A stretch of 7,986 bases of DNA, from positions 1-7,986 of the forward strand of contig JAOAPJ010000351.1 of the NCBI GenBank assembly GCA_025462805.1. The letters run 5' to 3'. Both the position numbers and the translations under genes were made by a program. Position 1 is the stretch's first letter; each line of letters opens with the position of its first letter. The notes below the pieces were generated by a model. That model did no database searches. It was given only the letters and a program-made list of their open reading frames with translations, and was not told where the DNA came from. This DNA is from Acidobacteriaceae bacterium (GTDB lineage: Bacteria; Acidobacteriota; Terriglobia; Terriglobales; Acidobacteriaceae). Below are positions 1 to 5,373 of this stretch, piece after piece.

Positions 1-547
1 GCATCACGCGTATCCCTGCCAGGGGGCGCTCCGGCTCCCGTTCTCCTCGACGAGTGAAGCAGGCAGTGCCAAGAACCGCGACTGCCCTGACCGGTGCCGT
101 CCCACTGCATCCAGTTGCTGCACCTCCCAGGCGTGACGAAGAGATCGCGCAAGCGAAGCCCAGTGAGAAGGGCGGCATGGACTCCCTCTCCCTTTCCTCC
201 TTCGGACAGGCGATCTCTCGCGGTCTGGCCAGTTTGAACCACTAGCTGGGTTCAGGGCCTGCACAGTGCCTTAAGGTGGTGCGTCACCGGCCTGTTCCGC
301 GAGTGGGTGGCCATTGCGTACGCGTGATACCAGGAATTCGCCGGGCTCTTCCGTCTTCGGAAATCAAGCCCTTCGATATACTCCGGCTCGCCGCGTCTGG
401 TCAGTAACAAGGCCCGAATGCGTTTGCACCTGGCCCTGCATTCCCGACATACTCTGCAGGAAAGAACAACAAGTATTCTGATGAGCTTACGGTGGTTGAT
501 TCAGTGCGGCTGGCATGTCGTGTGTCCCGGTAAAGCTCGCGAGATCA
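1..547. other. Gene-poor left flank, nothing identified
   Basis: This stretch lies downstream of the minus-strand operon, and no protein family, RNA gene or mobile element is recognisable in it. The open frames here (for example 4-264 minus, 54-245 plus, 418-684 plus) encode Arg/Ser/Pro-rich low-information peptides. They have no convincing ribosome binding site, and the 418-684 frame runs antisense into the DGPF gene. One compound hairpin can be drawn at 343-371: GGGCT, TTCCG, a TCTT loop, CGGAA, then AGCCC. It has no T tract. A weaker CCTGCA/TGCAGG pair lies at 435-460. A decayed gene or a small RNA cannot be excluded. Confidence 0.5.
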
Positions 548-925
548 CTAGCTGCTTGCCTGCTTTTGCGATGTTCTGGTCAGCTCCTTCACGGGCCGCA
601 CCTCGACCCCTCCCAAACGTACGCTCGGAATCCTTGAGGCGAGTTGGACCGCTTCGTCCATATCCTTGGCATCGATCAGAATGAAGCCGCCAATGTGTTC
701 CCTCGTCTCGGCGAAGGGGCCATCCGTAATCAGTAGTTCGCCGCTTCGCATACGTACGGTCTTCGCTGCGCTCACCAGTTCCAGTGCCTGCGCCGCGACA
801 AGGTGCTGACCCACCCGGAGCCGCTCGTTATAGTCGAGGGACTCATCCACTAAGTTGCTGAGCTCACCCTCGGATAAGTTATTCAGGTTTTTCTCGTCGT
901 AGAAGATCTGACAGAGGTATTTCAT
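548..925 (-). CDS. YCII-related DGPF-domain protein (third gene of operon)
   Basis: This 125-aa protein belongs to the YCII-related (DGPF) superfamily, small alpha/beta ferredoxin-like proteins without an established reaction. It shows the family layout: an N-terminal MKYL strand, the signature DGPFAETRE at residues 68-76, a following GGFILID strand, and a C-terminal GGVEVRPV strand near residue 105. The start at 925 was preferred over 958 because MKYL is the usual family N terminus and a GGGGAG ribosome binding site sits just upstream. The gene follows the DUF899 gene by 96 nt and is probably the last cistron of the minus-strand operon. No TGTCGA-N17-CGAC promoter was seen in that gap. Its role is presumably as an ECF42 sigma target, because ECF42 sigma genes are known to neighbour DGPF genes. 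Family assignment is firm; function is unknown. Confidence 0.9.
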   Translation of the reverse strand: MKYLCQIFYDEKNLNNLSEGELSNLVDESLDYNERLRVGQHLVAAQALELVSAAKTVRMRSGELLITDGPFAETREHIGGFILIDAKDMDEAVQLASRIPSVRLGGVEVRPVKELTRTSQKQASS

Positions 926-959
926 CGCACTCCCCAGAATTAGTTCTTGCCGTCGCAAG

Positions 960-997
960 GAGGGCGGCCTCGCGGGAAATCTGCCGAAGCCGCCCTC
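960..997. repeat. 9-bp perfect inverted repeat between DUF899 and DGPF genes
   Basis: GAGGGCGGC (960-968) and GCCGCCCTC (989-997) are exact reverse complements separated by 20 nt. In the minus-strand transcript this forms a GC-rich hairpin inside the 96-nt gap between the DUF899 stop and the next DGPF start. It lacks a following T tract, so it does not look like a classical intrinsic terminator. A stabilising or attenuating intercistronic hairpin is possible. Confidence 0.5.
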
Positions 998-1021
998 GCC
1001 AACTTCTCTACGCTGACAGCT

Positions 1022-1813
1022 TTAGCTGTGACAGCACGTATCCGGTGCTTGTGGGGCGATGTACGCGCCCGTGTCATCGACGTACCCGCCTCTGCCATAC
1101 CGGTCGCGATGGCGCACCCAATCGGTCAAATTATGGTTCGGACCATTTTCGTTGCGCCCTTTGGGTGTGATGTCGAGATACATGTAGGCGCCGAGCACCT
1201 CTTCGTTGCCGCGACCGTAGGAGGAGTAAGTATGAAAGATCTGGCCATCCGCATCCTTGAAAAAAACGCTCAAGCCGGATAGCTCCTCGATGGACGCTGG
1301 GACCGTCTGGTAGTTGTAGTAGACCTCCCCGCTGGCAATCTGGTCGGGGGTGAATGAGACGTGGTAATCGAAGTTGAAATCGCTGCCTTGCGATGAGACC
1401 CAAGGAAATTGCCATCCCATGCGCTTCTGAAAGGCTTGCAAGTCATGCAGAGGCGCCCGCGACGATACCACAAGCGTGACGTCGTGATGTGAAAGGTGCT
1501 GGTTTGCTCCGTCCAGATGGTCGGCGAGGAACGAACAGCCGACGCATCCCTCCCCGAACTCACGCCTCCACATGAAGTGATAGACAATGAGCTGACTGCT
1601 GCCTTCGAACAGCTCGGCAAGACTCTTCTTACCAACGGCGGTATCGAAGACATATTGCTTGTCGACTTTGACCCAGGGTAGCGCCCGCCGCCGCTCGTTC
1701 AATGCGTCGCGGGCATGGGTGAGTTGCTTTTCTTGCTGAAGCAGTTCCTTGCGTGCGGCGGTCCATTCGTCGCGGGAAACCACCGGATGAGTCGTGAACG
1801 TGCTGGTTGCCAT
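1022..1813 (-). CDS. DUF899 family thioredoxin-like protein
   Basis: From the ATG at 1813 this gives a 263-aa protein of the DUF899 family, predicted thioredoxin-fold proteins often found beside DGPF genes. Visible family hallmarks are an N-terminal VSRDEW helix (12-17) and a strand leading to MWRREFG (81-87). They continue with a CVGC pair (C90, C93) in the position of a thioredoxin-like CxxC, the DVTLV..SRAPL block (111-122), RMGWQFPWVSS (131-141), the FNFDYHVSF block (146-154), and a C-terminal TPKGRNE...WVRHRDRY segment. The protein ends in an extra Cys-Cys-His-Ser tail. A strong GAGGAGG ribosome binding site lies 8 nt before this ATG, and the conserved domain begins here. The frame is open further upstream to 1960 (see the next entry), so a 312-aa form is possible. 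It sits between two DGPF genes in one operon. A redox role is inferred from fold and CxxC only. Confidence 0.88.
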   Translation of the reverse strand: MATSTFTTHPVVSRDEWTAARKELLQQEKQLTHARDALNERRRALPWVKVDKQYVFDTAVGKKSLAELFEGSSQLIVYHFMWRREFGEGCVGCSFLADHLDGANQHLSHHDVTLVVSSRAPLHDLQAFQKRMGWQFPWVSSQGSDFNFDYHVSFTPDQIASGEVYYNYQTVPASIEELSGLSVFFKDADGQIFHTYSSYGRGNEEVLGAYMYLDITPKGRNENGPNHNLTDWVRHRDRYGRGGYVDDTGAYIAPQAPDTCCHS

Positions 1814-1960
1814 TGTGTCTTCCTCCTCACTGCTGTGTGGCGTGCCGCTGTATCGGGTATTCGATAGGCGGAACCTTCTGCCCAGGAACGCCGCTGCTCC
1901 GCCTAGCGAACCGCTGCCGATGATGAGAGTCGTCAAATTTGCCAAGCATGCTGGGCACAT
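1814..1960 (-). CDS. Small Cys-containing peptide, in frame with and fused to DUF899
   Basis: An ATG at 1960 is preceded at 7 nt by AAGGAGG, one of the best ribosome binding sites in the window. It opens a 49-residue segment that begins MCPAC, continues with a hydrophobic Gly/Ala/Ile-rich stretch (about residues 6-26) and a basic GRRFR, and runs into the DUF899 ATG with no stop codon. From memory, small stand-alone MCPAC-type membrane peptides occur beside such genes in other bacteria, but I cannot verify that here. Two readings fit. Either the cell makes one 312-aa membrane-anchored DUF899 protein, or both starts are used and give long and short forms. It begins 29 nt after the upstream DGPF stop, consistent with co-transcription. 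The peptide could also be a lipid- or metal-linked anchor through C2/C5; this is speculation. Confidence 0.55.
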
Positions 1961-1989
1961 GGATGGTCCTCCTTCGGTTTCTCCGTGAA

Positions 1990-2343
1990 TCAGGTGGGCA
2001 GGCCCGGCAGTTCAACAACTGGCCGTACCTCGACCGTCCCCTTGGCGGCGGCCGGAATTAGCGCCGCGATCGAGATTGCCTCATCGAGGTTGGTAGCCTC
2101 GATCAGGAAGTAGCCGCCGAGCTGTTCCCGCGTCTCGGCGAACGGCCCGTCTATCACGTGGATTTTGCCATTCCGGATGCGCACACTCGTAGCAACTGCC
2201 ACAGAATGCAGCGGCGCCGTCGAGACGCACTTCCCTGTTTTGTGCAGCTGCTTTGCCAGCTCCGTCGAGTTCGCATAGCACTGCTGGCGCTCTTCTTCGG
2301 TCCAGGCTGCTTCATCGCTGTAGATCAACAGCAGGTACTTCAT
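1990..2343 (-). CDS. YCII-related DGPF-domain protein (first gene of operon)
   Basis: This 117-aa DGPF/YCII-family protein has the typical MKYLLLIY N terminus, the signature DGPFAETRE at residues 65-73, a GGYFLIEA strand, and a GTVEVRPVVEL C-terminal strand. The length is normal for the family. An AGGAGGGG ribosome binding site lies a few nt before the ATG. It is the promoter-proximal gene of the minus-strand operon and is divergent from the sigma gene, from which it is 79 bp away. A TGTCGA-N17-CGAC element in that gap is the likely sigma-dependent promoter. It differs clearly from the other two DGPF proteins in the middle region, so the three are not recent duplicates. Its reaction is unknown. 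Structural relatives are called YciI-like, but no catalytic residues can be assigned with confidence. Confidence 0.93.
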   Translation of the reverse strand: MKYLLLIYSDEAAWTEEERQQCYANSTELAKQLHKTGKCVSTAPLHSVAVATSVRIRNGKIHVIDGPFAETREQLGGYFLIEATNLDEAISIAALIPAAAKGTVEVRPVVELPGLPT

Positions 2344-2364
2344 TCGCCCCTCCTGCGTTAGTAA

Positions 2365-2391
2365 GTCGATTAGCCTTAAGCCGCATCGACA
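2365..2391 (-). promoter_or_regulatory. Putative ECF42-type promoter of the DGPF-DUF899 operon
   Basis: On the minus strand, TGTCGA (2391-2386) is followed after exactly 17 nt by CGAC (2368-2365). The predicted transcription start falls near 2358, leaving a short leader that contains the AGGAGGGG ribosome binding site. The same hexamer, spacer and -10 core recur before the DGPF gene at 3807, and both copies fit TGTCGAT-N13-AAWCGACTW. Published work on ECF42 sigma factors in Streptomyces, as I recall it, reports a TGTCGA -35 and a CG(A/T)C -10. No experimental evidence is available for this copy. Confidence 0.75.
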
Positions 2392-2416
2392 CCGCGGCCA
2401 ATTTTTTTTCTACAAT
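2386..2416 (+). promoter_or_regulatory. Putative housekeeping promoter of the sigma gene, leaderless
   Basis: TACAAT at 2411-2416 is one mismatch from the TATAAT -10 consensus, and an eight-T tract precedes it (2402-2409). Counting from this hexamer, position +1 falls on the G of the GTG start at 2423. This explains why no ribosome binding site precedes that codon. The best -35 candidate is TCGACA (2386-2391, one mismatch to TTGACA), with a longer than ideal 19-nt spacer. Those six bases are the complement of the TGTCGA box of the divergent promoter, so the two promoters would overlap. Confidence 0.5.
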
Positions 2417-2422
2417 TCCCTT

Positions 2423-3706
2423 GTGTTCACGAATGCGGCGAACGTAATCGATCAGCTCTACCGAGCGCAATGGGGCCGGATCGTCGCCACGTTGATCGGC
2501 TTCCTTGGCGACTTCGATCTGGCGGAGGATGCAGCGCAGGAGGCCTTCGCCGCCGCGGCCGCCAGTTGGCAGACCAACGGGATACCTGACAATCCAAGGG
2601 CCTGGATTATTCAGGCGGCCCGGAACAAAGCAATCGACAGTCTGCGACGACGGACGAACTTCGACGCCAAGATGGAGATGTACGTAGCCTCAGGCTTCCT
2701 GCGCGCTACGGTAGAGCCTGCGTACGATGATGCGGAGATCCCGGACGACCGTCTCCGGCTGATCTTCACTTGCTGTCATCCCGCCCTTGCTCCCGATGCC
2801 CAGATTGCACTCACGCTGCGTGTCCTATGCGGTTTGGCAACGGACGAGATCGCGCGAGCCTTCCTCGTTCCACCCGCCACCATGGCACAAAGGCTGGTTC
2901 GTGCAAAGCGGAAGATCCGAGAAGCCCGCATTCCCTACGCCGTCCCCGACGTGAATGACATGCCGCAGCGCCTCGAGCCGGTGCTCACAGTCGTCTATCT
3001 GGTCTTCAATGAGGGCTATGCCGCCACTCGAGGCAAGACACTGGTTCGAGCAGACCTTTGCGGTGAGGCGATCCGCCTTGCTCGTCTCCTGCGGATGCTG
3101 ATCAAGCCCCAGCCACCGCCCGAAGTGACCGGGCTTCTGGCACTAATGCTCCTGCATGATGCTCGCCGCGACGCGCGTACAGACCGCGAGGGAAATATCA
3201 TCCTGCTCGAAGAGCAGGACCGGAGCCAATGGAATCACGGCCAGATCCTGGAGGCTTTGCCGCTCGCGACCGAGGCGATGCAAGGCGGAGCCGGCCCGTA
3301 CGCATTGCAGGCCGCAATCGCTGCCGCGCATTGCCGCGCGGAGCGCGCCACAGACACGGATTGGCCGCAGATCGTCAGGCTCTACGATGCCTTAGAGCGA
3401 CTGCAATCATCGCCGATCGTTTCGCTGAACCGCGCAGTCGCAGTCGCTATGGCAGACGGTCCCGAACAAGGTCTCAGGCTGGTTGACAGGCTAGTCGAAC
3501 AGGGGAAGCTGGATGCCTATCACCTGCTCCACGCCACGCGCGCAGATTTTCTGCGCCGGCTCGGAGCCAAGGCGCAGGCCATTGAGAGCTATCGACGCGC
3601 AATCTCGCTCGCCACGAACACAAACGAGATTCGCTTCCTGCAAGAACGCCTGAGCGCTGTCGAAGGTGCCCCTGATCCAACTGAAGGCGAGCGCGGCCTG
3701 CAATGA
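2423..3706 (+). CDS. ECF sigma factor, ECF42 type, with C-terminal DUF6596/TPR extension
   Basis: This 427-aa RNA polymerase sigma factor is of the ECF42 type. Sigma region 2 spans about residues 10-76, including the DFDLAEDAAQEAF segment and PDNPRAWIIQAARNKAIDSLRR. A linker follows, then region 4 at about 108-170 with LIFTCCHPAL and a helix-turn-helix ending in QRLVRAKRKIREA. The long C-terminal extension starts with the DUF6596-type block (about 184-280: VYLVFNEGY, LLHDARRDAR, LLEEQDRSQW). It ends with TPR-like helices (about 314-410: SPIVSLNRAVAVA, YHLLHATRADFLRRLG). ECF42 factors are known to lack an anti-sigma partner and to neighbour DGPF genes. Both hold here, and the extension is thought to control activity. 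GTG at 2423 is the only plausible start, since the next in-frame ATG falls after region 2. It likely activates the two TGTCGA-N17-CGAC promoters beside it; the signal sensed is unknown. Confidence 0.93.
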   Translation: MFTNAANVIDQLYRAQWGRIVATLIGFLGDFDLAEDAAQEAFAAAAASWQTNGIPDNPRAWIIQAARNKAIDSLRRRTNFDAKMEMYVASGFLRATVEPAYDDAEIPDDRLRLIFTCCHPALAPDAQIALTLRVLCGLATDEIARAFLVPPATMAQRLVRAKRKIREARIPYAVPDVNDMPQRLEPVLTVVYLVFNEGYAATRGKTLVRADLCGEAIRLARLLRMLIKPQPPPEVTGLLALMLLHDARRDARTDREGNIILLEEQDRSQWNHGQILEALPLATEAMQGGAGPYALQAAIAAAHCRAERATDTDWPQIVRLYDALERLQSSPIVSLNRAVAVAMADGPEQGLRLVDRLVEQGKLDAYHLLHATRADFLRRLGAKAQAIESYRRAISLATNTNEIRFLQERLSAVEGAPDPTEGERGLQ

Positions 3707-3720
3707 AAGTTCGAAGCGGC

Positions 3721-3747
3721 TGTCGATTTCCTGTCACCCCAAACGAC
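3721..3747 (+). promoter_or_regulatory. Putative ECF42-type promoter of the downstream DGPF gene
   Basis: TGTCGA (3721-3726) and CGAC (3744-3747) are separated by exactly 17 nt, matching the element before the divergent operon in both boxes and spacing. The predicted start of transcription is near 3754, giving a leader of roughly 50 nt before the DGPF ATG at 3807. The element begins only 14 nt after the sigma gene stop, so the DGPF gene could also be reached by read-through. An inverted repeat TCACCC/GGGTGA (3734-3739, 3752-3757) brackets the -10. Confidence 0.75.
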
Positions 3748-3806
3748 TATAGGGTGAGCGAACCGATAGATTGTGGTTCCGCCGCGGGATCAGGAGGGGA
3801 TCTTCC

Positions 3807-4205
3807 ATGAAATACATCTGTTTGGGATATATCGAGCCGGGCAAGTTCAAAAGCATGACAGAGGGCGAGCGTCATGCCATGCTCGACTCATGCTTTGACT
3901 ACGATGATCAGCTACGGGCGAATGGCAATTTTGCCGCCGGGGAAGCTCTGGGGCCTCCCGACACCGCCATGACTCTGTCTTGGAAGAACGGCAAGGTCCT
4001 GGTGACGGACGGCCCTTACGCAGAGACGAAGGAACAGTTGGGCGGGATCCTGATCCTGGAGGCGCAAGACCGGAATCACGCGATTCAACTGATCTCGCAA
4101 CATCCAGGAACGAAGTATGGACCGTGGGAGATACGTCCCGCAGCGGACCTGAACGAGATGATACGCGAGAGCGAGCGCCGGCGGGGTGCAGTCAACCGAC
4201 GATGA
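3807..4205 (+). CDS. YCII-related DGPF-domain protein downstream of the sigma gene
   Basis: This 132-aa member of the DGPF/YCII family starts MKYICLGYIEPGKF. The signature is varied to DGPYAETKE (residues 68-76), and the following strands are GGILILEA and GPWEIRPAADL. It carries an extra Arg/Glu-rich C-terminal tail (about 116-132). The start at 3807 was chosen over upstream codons because AGGAGGGG lies just before it and MKY is the family N terminus. The 3771 alternative would lie inside the predicted 5' leader. The third DGPF gene of the locus, it has its own ECF42-type promoter 60-86 nt upstream. It resembles the 548-925 protein more (an FDYDDQLR or LDYNERLR helix in both) than the 1990-2343 one. 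Function is unknown. Confidence 0.92.
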   Translation: MKYICLGYIEPGKFKSMTEGERHAMLDSCFDYDDQLRANGNFAAGEALGPPDTAMTLSWKNGKVLVTDGPYAETKEQLGGILILEAQDRNHAIQLISQHPGTKYGPWEIRPAADLNEMIRESERRRGAVNRR

Positions 4206-4261
4206 GTTCCGGGCGGGAGCCGTGGGCAAACTGCTGTCCTCGGCAGCTTGCGGGTTCTAAA

Positions 4262-4297
4262 GTAAAAGGGCTGAAGCTAGCGCCTCAGCCCTTTTAC
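4262..4297. terminator. Bidirectional intrinsic terminator
   Basis: GTAAAAGGGCTGA (4262-4274) and TCAGCCCTTTTAC (4285-4297) form a perfect 13-bp stem. It can be extended inside by GC pairs at 4276-4277/4282-4283 around a 4-nt loop. Each strand has an AAAA/TTTT run at the base of the stem, so it can serve both the plus-strand DGPF gene ending at 4205 and the minus-strand lipoprotein gene ending at 4322. Confidence 0.85.
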
Positions 4298-4321
4298 CTA
4301 CAGTCGACTACCGACTCCCTG

Positions 4322-5062
4322 TCAGTGCGACTGAACTTGCGATACTGTCGTCCCGTTGGCGCCCTGCGCATTGGAGAGCACCTGAACCTCTACCCGGCGA
4401 TTCTGCGCGCGGCCAGCGGCGGTCTTGTTTGACGCCACTTCCTTGTCCTTGCCGATGCCGATCAGGTAGAACTTGTGCGGTGGTACGTTGAACTTCGAGG
4501 CCAGATACTGCACCACTGCCTCGGCGCGACGCTGACTCAGTTCATAGTTGTACTGGGCACCGCCAACCGAATCTGTTCCCCCGGTCACCTCAAGGATATA
4601 GCCCTTTGCCTGGCTGAGCTGCGGGCCAAGCTGATCCAGGTCCGCCTTGTCTTTCTTGGTCAGCACGCTCTTATCAAAGCCAAAAGTAACCGAGGTGTTG
4701 GCAATCTGCTTGTACGTATCGAGGTTGGAGACGACGCTAGCCAGTGAATCGGCACGGTTCACTGCCTCCTGCGCACTCTGCTGTGCGGCCGCGGAGGCGG
4801 TGCTCGCCTGCTGGGCATTCTGATGCGCAGCATCAGCCGAAGACTGGGCCTTGTTGATACCCGTCGTAGTGCGATCATTCAGATCCTGCAGATTGCGATT
4901 GTTCTTGGCGGTCTGATCATCCAGTTCATTGGTGTGCTGGATCAGAGGCCCGGTCTGGCTCTTCACGTAATTCTTGGTGGAGCAACCGCTGGCTAGCAGC
5001 AGCGCGAAGGCTCCCGCCGCGCAGCCTGAGATATGAGTCAGACGCTTCATCTGTGTGTTCAA
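4322..5062 (-). CDS. OmpA-family peptidoglycan-binding lipoprotein
   Basis: Numbered from the internal ATG at 5050 (242 aa), this is an outer-membrane lipoprotein that anchors to peptidoglycan. A basic MKRL start and a hydrophobic segment lead to a lipobox ASGC with C23, the likely lipidated residue; S24 favours outer-membrane sorting. Residues about 35-110 form an Ala/Gln/Asp-rich coiled coil rather like Lpp. Residues about 117-226 are the OmpA C-terminal domain. It has FGFDKSVLT, then GTDSVGG...YNYELSQRRAEAVVQYL with D160 and R175 in the positions that bind diaminopimelate in E. coli OmpA, and a closing NRRVEV strand. The TTG at 5062 (246 aa) is given as the start because GGGAGAG lies 6 nt upstream of it. 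The ATG at 5050 has no close ribosome binding site but remains possible. It is a monocistronic gene, convergent with the DGPF gene and divergent from uvrC. Confidence 0.88.
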   Translation of the reverse strand: MNTQMKRLTHISGCAAGAFALLLASGCSTKNYVKSQTGPLIQHTNELDDQTAKNNRNLQDLNDRTTTGINKAQSSADAAHQNAQQASTASAAAQQSAQEAVNRADSLASVVSNLDTYKQIANTSVTFGFDKSVLTKKDKADLDQLGPQLSQAKGYILEVTGGTDSVGGAQYNYELSQRRAEAVVQYLASKFNVPPHKFYLIGIGKDKEVASNKTAAGRAQNRRVEVQVLSNAQGANGTTVSQVQSH

Positions 5063-5373
5063 TGGAAACTCTCCCTTCCCGCGGTCAACCGCGAGAAACC
5101 GTCGTACGCATCCGTGCCGGACGTGAGCGGGGGACGCCCAGACGTAGGACACCTCCCACTTTGATGCACGAACCATGCCAAAGTGAGCAACGTGCTTATC
5201 TAAAGTACCATGAATAACTTACGTTCCGCGCCTCTGGGCACGCCTTCACTCTGCCTGTAGTTCTTACGCGACACGGGCAACGAAGCCGGCCAGTTGGGTT
5301 CGCAAAGTCTCCGGCGTTGCGGGCGATAAACTGGGATAGAGGCGGCCTTTCGCCCAACCATTCTTCCCTCCGT
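5063..5373. other. Divergent intergenic region between lipoprotein gene and uvrC
   Basis: This 311-bp region must hold the promoters of both divergent genes. The clearest AT-rich patch is 5195-5220, which on the minus strand offers weak -10-like words (TACTTT, TAGATA) for the lipoprotein gene. I cannot fix a -35. A CGCGG-TCAA-CCGCG hairpin (5080-5093) lies just upstream of the lipoprotein ribosome binding site on the minus-strand transcript. No convincing promoter or ribosome binding site was seen before uvrC. Frames continuing into this region from both genes lack family similarity and were not included. Confidence 0.45.

Noticed and set aside
4..264. 86-aa minus-strand open frame in the left flank
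   Set aside because: Arg/Ser/Pro-rich low-information sequence with no recognised family and no convincing ribosome binding site; an antisense frame of similar length overlaps it.
1022..1030. TGTCAG-like box upstream of the last DGPF gene as a third ECF42 promoter
   Set aside because: On the minus strand TGTCAG near 1018 differs from TGTCGA and has no CGAC at the required 17-nt spacing.
947..1282. 111-aa plus-strand open frame
   Set aside because: Lies antisense to the DUF899 gene, whose family motifs are clear; its translation has no family character.
3771..3806. Upstream TTG start for the third DGPF gene
   Set aside because: The MKY family N terminus begins at 3807, where a good ribosome binding site is placed; the extension is Arg/Gly-rich leader sequence.
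5063..5176. N-terminal extension of the lipoprotein gene to 5176
   Set aside because: It would bury the signal peptide and lipobox behind about 40 non-hydrophobic residues.
5317..5373. Upstream TTG start for uvrC
   Set aside because: The 19 extra residues are outside the conserved UvrC N terminus and the TTG has no ribosome binding site.
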